From the NCBI RefSeq assembly GCF_947499585.1, contig NZ_CANMOO010000001.1:248001-312000 (forward strand): DNA of 64,000 nt. Reading direction: 5' to 3'. A program made the translations under genes and the position numbers. Of this stretch, positions 9,445 through 18,366 are shown in pieces. This DNA comes from an uncultured Allomuricauda sp. (lineage in GTDB: Bacteria; Bacteroidota; Bacteroidia; Flavobacteriales; Flavobacteriaceae). How positions within the stretch are numbered: position 1 is the stretch's first letter; the number at the start of each line of letters is the position of its first letter. A model generated the notes under the pieces. It saw only the letters and a list, made by a program, of their open reading frames with translations, had not been told where the DNA came from and ran no database searches.

Positions 9445-10544
9445 GATTGTATTGATTTTGGTTCTACTATTCTTGCCCCTGGATCTACCTGAACCTTATA
9501 GGCATCTTTAGCTCCAGCTTTAAGTAATGAATCAATAATTTTATCTTCTTCTCCTTCATTAGCAAGAACTACAATACTGCCACCTCGTCCAGAACCAACA
9601 ATTTTGGCCCCTAAAGCTCCAGCAGATATAGCCGTGTTTATCATTGCATCAATTTTTGGAACAGTGAGATTCAAATAATTTTTAAGTATTTCATGGTGTT
9701 CGGTCATTAAAGCACCAATAGATTTTGTTGACCATGTTTCCTTTTGAAATTCTTTTAATGCTCTTCGAGTAATATCGTGATTTAGAACAGCTGCGGATAG
9801 GAATACTTTCAAGTCATCCGATACATAATTGAGATAAGATGGTAATTCATCTTTGTTGACCTCTTTTAATTCAAAAGAGGAAATCTTTTCTTTTACTTTA
9901 TGTACCGCCAAGAGCGCTTTTTCTTTTAACTCACCTAAGACACCTGTTGTTTGTTTGGGCACGCCGGATTCGGCAACTATTAATCCTTTTAAAGGTTTGT
10001 CAAACGTTACATAATTTGCTTTAGCATCAGTTTCCAAGTACATGATGTTTCCTAACCCTATACTATACTGGTCCATTTTTCCGCCTGGGGAATTGTGGTA
10101 TTCCACTTCAGTTTGATATGCAAGTTTGGAGACAAATTCTTTTGTAATCTTTTGATTGCATCCGAAAGCAGTTAAGAGAAATTTTATCCAAGCCACTACA
10201 ACTGCTGATGAACTTGAAGTTCCTGCATTTATGGCTATATTTCCACTAATATGAATGTCATAACCCTTGTTTGGTATGCACCCATACTGAGCTACAACTT
10301 CAAGTGCGGTCAATAAGTGGTCCCCCTTCTCAATCTTTACTATTGGTTCCGATATATCAATAACCCTTCTTTCATTAATATCTGGTTTATGAATAATGAA
10401 TTCCTGGATATCATTTTTAGTAGCTGTTAGTGTGATGTGACGGCTTATAGCACATGCAATGACCGGTAATTCTAGATAGTCTTGATGATCTCCAAAAAGA
10501 CAAGTTCTACCAGGGGCCAATGAAACAATTTTTTCTAAAGCCAT
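9441..10544 (-). CDS. GHMP-family sugar kinase (galactokinase-like)
   Basis: This is a 367-aa GHMP kinase. Motif 1 is 'PGRTCLFGDHQDY' (11-23), a variant of the galactokinase signature. Motif 2 is the Ser-rich ATP loop 'GTSSSSA' (108-114). Motif 3, 'GSGRGGS', lies near 317-323. It is the first gene of the LacI-controlled operon and is followed by a nucleotidyltransferase, so it probably makes a sugar-1-phosphate for that enzyme. It is distinct from the canonical galK at 38713. Related families phosphorylate galactose, arabinose, fucose, heptoses or glucuronate, so the substrate is open. Confidence 0.8.
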   Translation of the reverse strand: MALEKIVSLAPGRTCLFGDHQDYLELPVIACAISRHITLTATKNDIQEFIIHKPDINERRVIDISEPIVKIEKGDHLLTALEVVAQYGCIPNKGYDIHISGNIAINAGTSSSSAVVVAWIKFLLTAFGCNQKITKEFVSKLAYQTEVEYHNSPGGKMDQYSIGLGNIMYLETDAKANYVTFDKPLKGLIVAESGVPKQTTGVLGELKEKALLAVHKVKEKISSFELKEVNKDELPSYLNYVSDDLKVFLSAAVLNHDITRRALKEFQKETWSTKSIGALMTEHHEILKNYLNLTVPKIDAMINTAISAGALGAKIVGSGRGGSIVVLANEGEEDKIIDSLLKAGAKDAYKVQVDPGARIVEPKSIQS

Positions 10545-10618
10545 AAACAGGATTAAAAAATATAAAGATTATTGAAATTAAGTGATACAAGTCATGCTAT
10601 TAAACACAAATAGCAAAG

Positions 10619-10626
10619 CAAATATA
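10619..10626 (-). promoter_or_regulatory. -7 promoter element TATATTTG for the kinase operon
   Basis: On the minus strand this is a perfect TAnnTTTG box about 75 bp upstream of the kinase start. The expected -33 position holds GTG rather than TTG. It overlaps the promoter-proximal LacI-type operator, which would suit repression. Confidence 0.5.
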
Positions 10627-10635
10627 TCAAAAAAG

Positions 10636-10670
10636 TGTTGTCGTACACGCATATTTATGTTAACGTACAC
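10636..10670. promoter_or_regulatory. Paired LacI-type operators TGTTnnCGTACAC
   Basis: The 13-mer TGTTnnCGTACAC occurs at 10636-10648 and again at 10658-10670, in the same orientation and 22 bp apart, about two helical turns. Each is an imperfect palindrome around a central CG, the usual form of LacI/GalR operators. The sites lie between a LacI-family gene and the divergent kinase operon. The first covers the -33 region of the kinase promoter. Confidence 0.6.
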
Positions 10671-10700
10671 ATTTTTTCAAAATTCATATAACTTTTTTAC

Positions 10701-10708
10701 TATTTTTG
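10701..10708 (+). promoter_or_regulatory. -7 promoter element TATTTTTG for the LacI-type gene
   Basis: A TAnnTTTG match ends only 5 bp before the chosen ATG at 10714. If used, transcription would begin at or next to the start codon. The -33 region has no TTG. Confidence 0.3.
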
Positions 10709-10713
10709 GTTCC

Positions 10714-11760
10714 ATGAGAACTAAACACACTATCAAGGATATTGCAGAAAAAGCTGAGGTGTCAATAGGGACAGTGGATAGAGTGTTACACAAAAGAGGG
10801 AGGGTTTCAAAGGCTTCTGAGGAAAAAATAATGGCTGCCATAAAGGAACTCGATTACAAACCTAATCCTATTGCCCAAACCCTTAAAAATGGGGTTATCC
10901 ATAAAATAGGTGTCTTACTGCCCAATCCCGACTTAGATCCTTTTTGGCGACCTTGTGAGGAAGGGCTTCAAGAAGTAATTTCAGAATATAGTGCCTTCAC
11001 TGTAGATGTGATCATATATTATTTCAACCCGTTCAAACCTAAGTCATTTCTTCAATTGGGACATAAGGCGCATAGAGATGGAGTACATGCTTTGTTCTTT
11101 GTTCCTCTTTTTGACCGTGAAACAAATAGTATTCTTGAAAAGTTAGGCAATACTGATATACTTTTGGGCACTTTTAATAGTCCTCTATCTAACAACATTG
11201 ACCTTTATGTTGGTCAAGATTTGGTTCTTAGCGGGAAGACAGCAGGAAGACTTCTTCATATGTCTGGTTCGGATAAAGGCAATTTTGCCATTGTTCATAT
11301 TAATGAATCTTATGAGAATGCAAGACATATGCGCGAAAAAGAGCAAGGGTTTGTCGCATATTGCTTGGAGAATGGATTGAATTCTCCTTTAACCATCACC
11401 TTAATGACCGAAGAGTTTAAAACAAAACTGGTTTCGTTTCTGGAATTGCATAAGGACTTGCAGGGTATTTTTGTCACTACCTCAAGAGCTTATGAAGTAG
11501 CTAAAGTTTTAGATTCAATCGATAACAATAAGATTTCATTAATTGGCTATGATTTACTTGATCAAAATTTAAAATACCTTCAAAAAGGAATAATTGATTT
11601 TTTAATTCACCAAGATCCTAAAATGCAGGCCTCATTAGGATTAAAATATGTAATTGAAAATCTATTGTTCAAAAAGGTATTCCCTAAGGAAAAGTTGTTG
11701 CCTATTGGAATTGTAAACTCCGAAAATGCCAAAAGCTATGTAGAGCAATCATCGGTCTAA
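10714..11760 (+). CDS. LacI/GalR-family transcriptional regulator
   Basis: The ATG at 10714 is chosen because it starts directly at the LacI-type helix-turn-helix ('TIKDIAEKAEVSIGTVDRVL'). An upstream in-frame extension to 10582 would add 44 residues that do not look like protein and would run through the operators. The product is 348 aa: HTH and hinge to about 60, then a periplasmic-binding-protein-like effector domain. It is divergent from the kinase-nucleotidyltransferase-GH36-sulfatase operon, which it probably controls together with itself. The inducing sugar cannot be read from sequence. Confidence 0.88.
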   Translation: MRTKHTIKDIAEKAEVSIGTVDRVLHKRGRVSKASEEKIMAAIKELDYKPNPIAQTLKNGVIHKIGVLLPNPDLDPFWRPCEEGLQEVISEYSAFTVDVIIYYFNPFKPKSFLQLGHKAHRDGVHALFFVPLFDRETNSILEKLGNTDILLGTFNSPLSNNIDLYVGQDLVLSGKTAGRLLHMSGSDKGNFAIVHINESYENARHMREKEQGFVAYCLENGLNSPLTITLMTEEFKTKLVSFLELHKDLQGIFVTTSRAYEVAKVLDSIDNNKISLIGYDLLDQNLKYLQKGIIDFLIHQDPKMQASLGLKYVIENLLFKKVFPKEKLLPIGIVNSENAKSYVEQSSV

Positions 11761-11826
11761 TACAGATTGAATTTTAGATAGAACAATACTAGAGTATAAC
11801 GAATTAAACAAAAACACCAATAAGCC

Positions 11827-13185
11827 ATGAATTCAAGAAGAAAATTTATAAAAAGTAGTTCAATTTTGGGAGCCGGGGTTGTACTTGCTCCAAATATTGC
11901 TTCAGGTTTTGTCTCTAGCAAGTTTGAAGATAAATTGAAAGTTGGTTTTATCGGTGTTGGTCTAAGAGGTACAAACCATCTTACTAATATCCTATTGAGA
12001 GAAGATGTTGAGGTAACGGCTATTTGCGATATCGACCCTGCCAGAATAGACTTGGCCAAGGGAATGATTAAAACTGGAGGCGGTAAATCACCTAAGGTTT
12101 TTGGAAAAAATGACTACGACTATAGGAATCTATTGGAATTAGAAGATGTGGATGCTGTAATCATTTCTACTCCTTGGTTGTGGCATGTTCGTATGACCGT
12201 TGATGCGATGAAAGCAGGAAAGTATGCGGGTGTGGAAGTATCCGCTGCAAATACGTTGGAAGAATGTTGGGATTTGGTAAATACCCATGAGCAAACGGGT
12301 ACCCACATGATGATTCTGGAAAATGTAAACTATCGGAGGGATGTTATGGCCATTCTCAACATGGTAAAACAGAATGTTTTTGGTGAAACGGTTCATTTTA
12401 GATGCGGTTACCAACATGATTTAAGAGAAGTGAAGTTCAATAATGGCCAACAGCCTTATGGAGGAGGAGTTGAATTTGGTGAGAAAGCTATTTCTGAAGC
12501 TAAATGGAGAACCGAACATTCTGTAAAGCGAAATGGAGATGTCTATCCCACCCACGGCTTGGGTCCAATAGCAGCAATGGCGGATATCAACCGAGGAAAT
12601 CGATTTGTTTCGATGAGTTCCTATGCTTCAAAAGCGATTGGATTGCATAACTATGTGGTAAAACACGGTGGAGAGAGTCATCCAAACGCCAAGGTGAAAT
12701 TTAAGCAAGGGGATGTAATCACCTCAACTATTGAAACAGCTAGGGGAGAAACCATTATAATCACTCATGATTGCAATTTACCGCGTCCTTATTCTTTAGG
12801 TTTTCGAGTGCAAGGTGCAAACGGCTTATGGGAAGTGGATGGAAATAGAATATATGTGGAGGGCAAATCGGAACCTCACAAATGGGATGAGGCCACCTCA
12901 TGGCTTAAAGAATATGACCACCCATTATGGAAAAAGTTTGGAGAGTATGCTGAAGGTTCTGGTCACGGTGGGATGGACTTTTTTGTAATGAATGCCTTTG
13001 TGGAGTCTGCAAAGCAAAATATTGCCCCACCTATGGACGCATATGATGCTGCTGCATGGAGCGCAGTAACACCATTGTCCGAAGTATCTATTGAAAACAA
13101 TGGGGAACCACAAAATTTTCCTGATTTTACCAGAGGGCTTTGGATAAAAAGAAAACCTTACAATTGGATGAAGGATAGTTATTAG
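11827..13185 (+). CDS. GH109-like Gfo/Idh/MocA protein, Tat-exported
   Basis: This is a 452-aa protein with a twin-arginine-type leader ('NSRRKFIKSSSI'), then a Rossmann NAD-binding motif ('VGFIGVGLRGTNHL'). The stretch 'ISTPWLWHVRMTVDAM' followed by 'VEVSAANTLEECWDLV' and 'MMILENVNYRRDVM' closely matches, from memory, the GH109 family. GH109 enzymes are NAD-dependent alpha-N-acetylgalactosaminidases that oxidise C3 and eliminate the aglycone. It lies 66 bp after the LacI-type gene on the same strand and may share its transcript. It could instead be a GH109-related dehydrogenase acting on another alpha-galactoside. Confidence 0.75.
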   Translation: MNSRRKFIKSSSILGAGVVLAPNIASGFVSSKFEDKLKVGFIGVGLRGTNHLTNILLREDVEVTAICDIDPARIDLAKGMIKTGGGKSPKVFGKNDYDYRNLLELEDVDAVIISTPWLWHVRMTVDAMKAGKYAGVEVSAANTLEECWDLVNTHEQTGTHMMILENVNYRRDVMAILNMVKQNVFGETVHFRCGYQHDLREVKFNNGQQPYGGGVEFGEKAISEAKWRTEHSVKRNGDVYPTHGLGPIAAMADINRGNRFVSMSSYASKAIGLHNYVVKHGGESHPNAKVKFKQGDVITSTIETARGETIIITHDCNLPRPYSLGFRVQGANGLWEVDGNRIYVEGKSEPHKWDEATSWLKEYDHPLWKKFGEYAEGSGHGGMDFFVMNAFVESAKQNIAPPMDAYDAAAWSAVTPLSEVSIENNGEPQNFPDFTRGLWIKRKPYNWMKDSY

Positions 13186-13191
13186 TTCATG

Positions 13192-14370
13192 CTAAATCAA
13201 CTCCAAAGCCTGCTCTAAATCCAGAATCAATTCGGTTGCGTTTTCCAAACCAACTGATAATCGCATATCCCCATAGGTAAGACCGGTGGATGCAAATTGT
13301 TCCCTTGTCATCTCCTTGACATAGCTAATGGCCAATGCATAAATCAAACTTTCATAACCACCCCAACTGACTGCTATTCGGAACTTCTTTAAATTATTAA
13401 AGAAGGTCTTGGCTTTTTCTAAATCATTTGTAGCTAGGCGAAAGGATAATAAACCTGAATTACCACTCATCTGTCTTTTTCCTAAATCATACTGTTTAAA
13501 ACTCTTTAGGCCTGGGTAATTTACGCTTGTGATTTTAGGGTGATTTTCTAGAAATTCGGCAATCTCTAATGCATTTGCTTCATGGGCTTTCATTCTTAGA
13601 GGCAGAGTTTTTAAGCTTCTAGTGATTAGGGCAGCCTCAGCTGGTGAAATACGAGCTCCAAGCCATTCATATTCCTTCTTAAAAATCTGATTCATTAATT
13701 CACTGCTGCCAATAACTACACCTGCGACCACATCACTATGACCCCCAATATATTTGGAGCAGGAATGCACCTCCAAATCTATTCCCATTTCCAGAGGTTT
13801 TTGAAAAAATGGCGTTGCCCAAGTATTGTCTATTACTGTCTTGATGCCATTTTTTTTAGCCAAAGCAGCTACTGAACGAATGTCCTGTAAAGAAAAAACA
13901 CCTGAAGACGGGCTTTCCAAATAGATAAGATTGGTATTTGCTTGAATTGCAGCTTCGAATTCACCCAACTCAACCCCTGAGACAAAAGTGATGGAAACAT
14001 TCATTTTATCTTTCAAGTAAGTATAAAGAAGATTGTTAGTGGGGCCATAAATATTTTTTATCGCTATGATATGTCCATCTTTTTGAACACAATGCAATAC
14101 CGCGGCGGAAATGGCCGCCATCCCTGACCCAAACAAAAGGGCTTTTTCTCCACTTGCAAGATCCGCCAACTTTCTCTGGGCAACTTCCACAGTGGGATTA
14201 TTACCTCTTGAGTAAATGAAACTTTTGGTTCTATGGTCAAAAGCATTACTTATGGCTTCCCAGCTATCAAATTTAAAGTTGGATGTTTGAAATATTGGAG
14301 TGACCATTGCCCCTTCATATGAAAGCTCCTCAGGGCTATTATTATGTTTTTGGTTATTTTTTTTCTTCAT
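13192..14370 (-). CDS. PLP-dependent Cys/Met metabolism enzyme (cystathionine lyase/synthase family)
   Basis: This is a 392-aa trans-sulfuration enzyme. The PLP lysine is K206 in 'SKYIGGHSD', and D181 in 'VIDNTWATPF' is the pyridine-N partner. The length is normal for MetB/MetC/methionine gamma-lyase enzymes, and specificity among these cannot be read reliably. The start lies 17 bp inside the NhaC gene, so the two are co-transcribed. It converges on the GH109-like gene with a 6-bp gap. Why an amino-acid lyase sits in a sugar locus is unclear. Confidence 0.85.
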   Translation of the reverse strand: MKKKNNQKHNNSPEELSYEGAMVTPIFQTSNFKFDSWEAISNAFDHRTKSFIYSRGNNPTVEVAQRKLADLASGEKALLFGSGMAAISAAVLHCVQKDGHIIAIKNIYGPTNNLLYTYLKDKMNVSITFVSGVELGEFEAAIQANTNLIYLESPSSGVFSLQDIRSVAALAKKNGIKTVIDNTWATPFFQKPLEMGIDLEVHSCSKYIGGHSDVVAGVVIGSSELMNQIFKKEYEWLGARISPAEAALITRSLKTLPLRMKAHEANALEIAEFLENHPKITSVNYPGLKSFKQYDLGKRQMSGNSGLLSFRLATNDLEKAKTFFNNLKKFRIAVSWGGYESLIYALAISYVKEMTREQFASTGLTYGDMRLSVGLENATELILDLEQALELI

Positions 14371-15808
14371 TTACCGAATTGCCTTTTTTGTAAAAACATC
14401 CTATGCCTAAAATAGCAATTAAGGGAGCTATAATAAGATTTATTAAACTAAGTAACTGAAAATACCAATAATCTCCTACGGCTACACCCATAACAGAAAC
14501 CATGAACAACGCTGTTGGATGCCATGGCACTAAACTTTCTATCATTGTTCCATAATCTTCCAGGGAACGACTTAGCACTTTTCGATTGATTCCTAGTGCA
14601 TCGTATTTCGTTTTAAAGGCTTCTCCAACAATAAAACTGGTAGCATACTGATTCCCTGTCATTCCATTGGTTATTCCGGCAGCTGCCAAGGATGATAATA
14701 TGACTGATGATTTGGTTTTAGCATATGAAAATACTTTTTCGACAATTTTAGGAATGGCATTATTGGTATCAAGAATACCAATAAATAAAAAAACAAAAAG
14801 TGCTATTATAATAGCATCGTTTAGAGCATAAAGACCTCCGCGATTAAATAGAACACTAATATTTTCTGGAACTGTTTTTTGCCATACTGCCATGTTGGTA
14901 TGAAAACCTTTATAAACGGATTGAATTACATCTTCAAAACCATAGCCTTGAAAGAGCAATGCAAAAATACAAGCGACCAATGAGGAAGTTAATAGCACCG
15001 GAATTGTTGGCAATTTTTTAAATGAACCTATCAAAACAATTAAAACAGGTAGAAGTAACAAAACATTAAAATTGAAAATTGAAGTGACGGCTGTAAGCGT
15101 GGTTTCCAATTCGGCAAAATCACCTACAACTGATTCTGCAGGGTACACAAAACCCAAAATGGTGTAAATGATAGCAGCAATAATTGCAGAAGGTAAGGTT
15201 GTGTAAAGCATTGAGTTAATATGGTCGTATAAATCTACTCCGGTAGCCAAAGCGGCGATATTGGTTGTATCCGATAATGGAGACATTTTATCCCCAAAGA
15301 AGGCGCCACCGATAACAGCGCCGGCAACAATAGCGAGATTGGCATTGATTATTGTTGCCACCCCTAAAATTACAACTCCTATAGTACCAACAGAGCCATA
15401 AGAGGTTCCTGTGAACATTGAAAAAAAGATAGGTATAATGAAGGCCAATACGTAAATGTAGTCAGGGTTGACTAATTTAATTCCATAGTAGACAAACATG
15501 GGTATTGTTCCTGAAACAATCCAACTTCCTATGACTATTCCAATAGCGAATAAGATGAGAATAGTAGGTAAACCTTTGGTTAGTTTTTTCACCGCATTAG
15601 CAAGAATGATATCCCACGAAAACCCCAAATAGATTAAATGGGTCACCGCGAAAAAAGAAGAACTAAGAAAAATGATTTCCAAAGGAATTACCGACTGGTT
15701 AAAAAAATACGGCCTAAGCACTAAGCCGTAAACAATCATTCCCAACAAAAATAAAATAGGTAAAGCGCTGTGAATTAACTTATCAGCTTTAATCGACTTT
15801 TTTTCCAT
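14354..15808 (-). CDS. nhaC: NhaC-family Na+/H+ antiporter
   Basis: This is a 484-aa polytopic membrane protein with about 11-12 helices. NhaC/ion-transporter-superfamily features include 'GAVIGGAFFGDKMSPLSDTTNIAA' and 'AAGITNGMTGNQYATSF'. Members exchange Na+ for H+, and some are coupled to malate/lactate or amino-acid uptake. Overlap with the downstream PLP enzyme suggests a linked job, perhaps transport of its substrate, but this is inference. The upstream gap holds an 18-bp palindrome. Confidence 0.85.
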   Translation of the reverse strand: MEKKSIKADKLIHSALPILFLLGMIVYGLVLRPYFFNQSVIPLEIIFLSSSFFAVTHLIYLGFSWDIILANAVKKLTKGLPTILILFAIGIVIGSWIVSGTIPMFVYYGIKLVNPDYIYVLAFIIPIFFSMFTGTSYGSVGTIGVVILGVATIINANLAIVAGAVIGGAFFGDKMSPLSDTTNIAALATGVDLYDHINSMLYTTLPSAIIAAIIYTILGFVYPAESVVGDFAELETTLTAVTSIFNFNVLLLLPVLIVLIGSFKKLPTIPVLLTSSLVACIFALLFQGYGFEDVIQSVYKGFHTNMAVWQKTVPENISVLFNRGGLYALNDAIIIALFVFLFIGILDTNNAIPKIVEKVFSYAKTKSSVILSSLAAAGITNGMTGNQYATSFIVGEAFKTKYDALGINRKVLSRSLEDYGTMIESLVPWHPTALFMVSVMGVAVGDYWYFQLLSLINLIIAPLIAILGIGCFYKKGNSVNEEKK

Positions 15809-15888
15809 CTTAGTTTTTTGTTAGGCGTGTCATACCAGATGTAGATACATTGAAACCTAATTTCCATTTTACCACCTCTTCGTTTTTA

Positions 15889-15906
15889 CTTTTTAGGGCT
15901 AAAAAG
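15889..15906. promoter_or_regulatory. Palindrome CTTTTTAG-GG-CTAAAAAG
   Basis: The arms are perfect 8-bp inverted repeats with a 2-bp centre. The palindrome sits 81 bp upstream of the nhaC start, within a 184-bp gap after the Gfo/Idh gene. It could be an operator of the nhaC-lyase pair or a small hairpin at the end of the long upstream operon. Confidence 0.35.
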
Positions 15907-15992
15907 CAAGAGCTGGAAGTTAAACGAATTATTTTGATTTTGTGAATGAGTTTTACGTTTAGTTGGGCTATGTTTAATAATTTCAAAATAGT

Positions 15993-17327
15993 TTATAGTA
16001 CAATAGATTTGCCTGGTATTGGTATTGGATAAGTGCCATCCTCATTAGGCATAACAGGTGGGTTTGCATCCCAAGAAAGCTCTTCCGGAACTAAACGCAA
16101 TTCAGATTTCATAGCTTCTTCCCACGTCACTACCTTACCACTGTAAGTTGCCATTCTTCCTAATATTGCGGTCATTGTACTTTTAGCTCCGTATTCACCA
16201 TTGTTTATGACTTCATTGTTTCTTATAGAGGCAAATAGTCTATTATGTTCTTCCTGGTAAGGGTTATGGCCTTCACTATTTGAAATGGAATGCAATTCTT
16301 TTCCATCGATATCGAAAATTTTAGCTGTACCCGCATCATTGGTCACTACGGTACCTTTTGTACCTTGGAACGCTTCTCCTACTCGGTACATTGTATTTGG
16401 TTGATGCCTGCATTGGCTGGCCACCACGGCGCCACTAGGGTATGTGAATTCTACGAAATGATGATCGAAGATTTCTCCATATTCCTTACCTGTACGTACC
16501 AAGCGCCCACCCATACCTTGAGCAGAAACAGGATACTCGCCGATGAACCAATTGGCAACATCAATATTATGTATGTGCTGTTCTAAAATATGATCTCCAC
16601 ACAGCCAATTAAAATAATACCAATTGCGCATTTGGTATTCCATTTCAGTATATTCTGGTTTTCTTGGCTTAACCCAAACACCAGCACTATTCCAATAGAC
16701 CTGACCAGAAACTATCTTACCTATAGAGTCATTTTTAAGCAAATCCAATGTTTGCAGGTAATTTTCCTGATAATGGCGCTGCAGACCAACCACAACGTTC
16801 AATTTCTTGGATTTGGCCACTTCTGCCATTTCCAAGACTTTCCGAATTCCCGGAACATCCGTGGCCAAAGGTTTTTCCATAAACACATGCTTGTTATTTT
16901 CAACAGCATATGCAAAATGCTGTGGTCTAAAACCTGGAGGTGTGGCCAAAATGACTACATCGGCTAAATCAATCGCTTTTTTATAGGCATCAAAACCAAC
17001 AAAACGATGTTTTTCTTTCACCTTGATTTTGCCAGTACCCTCATATTTCTCGCTTAAATTGTTCAAGCTGCTTGTAAGCCTATCTTCAAAAGCATCGGCC
17101 ATTGCTATCAACTCAACATTGTCGTCAGCTTGTAGGGCTTGGTCGGCAGCACCTGAACCACGTCCACCACAACCTACCAATGCAAGTTTTAAGGTCTTGT
17201 TTTCAAATACATTGGCCATGGCCCCAACATCTAATGTTGGCAATAGCATTCCTGCAGATAAAAGGGTCGTGTTTTTAACAAAATCCCTACGGGTGTTTTG
17301 TCTTTTTGAGGTCTTGTCTTTTTTCAT
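15993..17327 (-). CDS. Tat-exported Gfo/Idh/MocA oxidoreductase
   Basis: The ATG at 17327 is preferred over an in-frame start at 17375: it is preceded by AAGAAG and places the twin-arginine leader ('NTRRDFVKNTTLLSAG') near the N-terminus. The longer form would overlap the upstream gene. The 444-aa product has a Rossmann motif ('LALVGCGGRGSGAADQA') and 'HVFMEKPLATD', which carries the conserved Glu-Lys-Pro of the family. It probably oxidises a glycoside with bound NAD in the periplasm. It is the last gene of the susC operon and near the DUF1080 gene, a pairing known from 3-keto-glycoside metabolism. Confidence 0.85.
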   Translation of the reverse strand: MKKDKTSKRQNTRRDFVKNTTLLSAGMLLPTLDVGAMANVFENKTLKLALVGCGGRGSGAADQALQADDNVELIAMADAFEDRLTSSLNNLSEKYEGTGKIKVKEKHRFVGFDAYKKAIDLADVVILATPPGFRPQHFAYAVENNKHVFMEKPLATDVPGIRKVLEMAEVAKSKKLNVVVGLQRHYQENYLQTLDLLKNDSIGKIVSGQVYWNSAGVWVKPRKPEYTEMEYQMRNWYYFNWLCGDHILEQHIHNIDVANWFIGEYPVSAQGMGGRLVRTGKEYGEIFDHHFVEFTYPSGAVVASQCRHQPNTMYRVGEAFQGTKGTVVTNDAGTAKIFDIDGKELHSISNSEGHNPYQEEHNRLFASIRNNEVINNGEYGAKSTMTAILGRMATYSGKVVTWEEAMKSELRLVPEELSWDANPPVMPNEDGTYPIPIPGKSIVL

Positions 17328-17356
17328 CTTCTTATGTGTTTTCAAAGTTGTTATTG

Positions 17357-18328
17357 CTATTCTTTCCCAAGCCAATAGCTATTTTGCTCTTTTTGATTTG
17401 GTGTCATGTATGGTCTTATGATTCTAAAACCTACAAAAGGAGCATCGGTGTGCCACCATTTGCTTTTTGGGAATTGTGGGTCTCGCTGTTTCCAAACAGG
17501 TTTTGAAAATGCTCTTGATGCGCTGCGCATCATTTCTGGAGAATCTTTATATGATCCTCCACGAATTACCGCGGGATATTCTTTTTTAACCCTGATATAG
17601 GGACCGGTACTTTCCTTATAAGCGTTTGTATCATATTGATCCAAAGTCCATTCAGCAACATTGCCATACATATCATATAATCCCCATGGGTTTGGCTTTT
17701 TTTTGCCAATTTCATGGTAGGTTGCTCCACTATTATCTGAAAACCAGGCATATTCCTCTATAGAGTCATCATTATCAAAAGAATACGCATCTGCAGTTCC
17801 AGCTCTTGCTGCATATTCCCATTCAGCTTCAGTTGGTAATCGGTAAAAGTTTCCAGTAACCGCAGAAAGCCATTCACAAAATTTTGAAGCTCCTAATTGC
17901 GTTACATTGCCAATGGGAAGGTTTTTCCCAGTCCCCATTCCTAAACTCATATCAACATATGGGATAGTTGCACCAGCTACAGCGTCTACTCTTTTTTCTA
18001 CTTCTTTTCCTTTTTCTGCAAATGCCACATTGTCCAACTCACGTTGTAAAAAGAGATTATAGAGTTCCCACGTAATCTCATAACTGGACATCCAAAAACC
18101 TTCAATTTCCATATTTCGCTGCGGACCTTCGTCTTCCTTTCTTCCTTTTTCGCCTACTGGGCTTCCCATCTTGAAAGAACCACTAGGAATTGCAACCATT
18201 TCAATTTTCAATGTTGTTGCAGGTAGTTTTTGCGTGTACCCCTTTTTTTGTTGCCCAAATAGTATGGACACATGGGCTATGCATAGCATGGATAGCAAAA
18301 TGATTTTTGAAGTTCTTGGATGATGCAT
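17357..18328 (-). CDS. Secreted SUMF1/FGE-like protein lacking catalytic cysteines
   Basis: The ATG at 18328 has AAGGG upstream and gives 323 aa with a clean signal peptide; a TTG at 18346 would add six residues. The body is a formylglycine-generating-enzyme-type domain ('MVAIPSGSFKMGSP', 'RLPTEAEWEYAARAG', 'WGLYDMYGNVAEWT', 'VIRGGSYKD', 'FVGFRIIRP'). Active FGEs carry two cysteines in the segment after 'RGGS'; here it reads 'DSPEMMRSASRAFSKP' with none. The protein is therefore unlikely to mature sulfatases and may bind or modify something else in the periplasm. It lies between the DUF1080 and Gfo/Idh genes. Confidence 0.8.
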   Translation of the reverse strand: MHHPRTSKIILLSMLCIAHVSILFGQQKKGYTQKLPATTLKIEMVAIPSGSFKMGSPVGEKGRKEDEGPQRNMEIEGFWMSSYEITWELYNLFLQRELDNVAFAEKGKEVEKRVDAVAGATIPYVDMSLGMGTGKNLPIGNVTQLGASKFCEWLSAVTGNFYRLPTEAEWEYAARAGTADAYSFDNDDSIEEYAWFSDNSGATYHEIGKKKPNPWGLYDMYGNVAEWTLDQYDTNAYKESTGPYIRVKKEYPAVIRGGSYKDSPEMMRSASRAFSKPVWKQRDPQFPKSKWWHTDAPFVGFRIIRPYMTPNQKEQNSYWLGKE

Positions 18329-18366
18329 CGTTTCCCTTGATATCAATTAGAGGCTCACTAGCCTAG

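Noticed and set aside
10582..10713. 44-residue extension of the LacI-type regulator
   Set aside because: It runs through the operators and promoters, and the HTH domain begins right at the ATG at 10714.
16290..16967. ORFs of 98 and 125 aa antisense to the Gfo/Idh gene
   Set aside because: They are shadows of a clear coding region and show no domain of their own.
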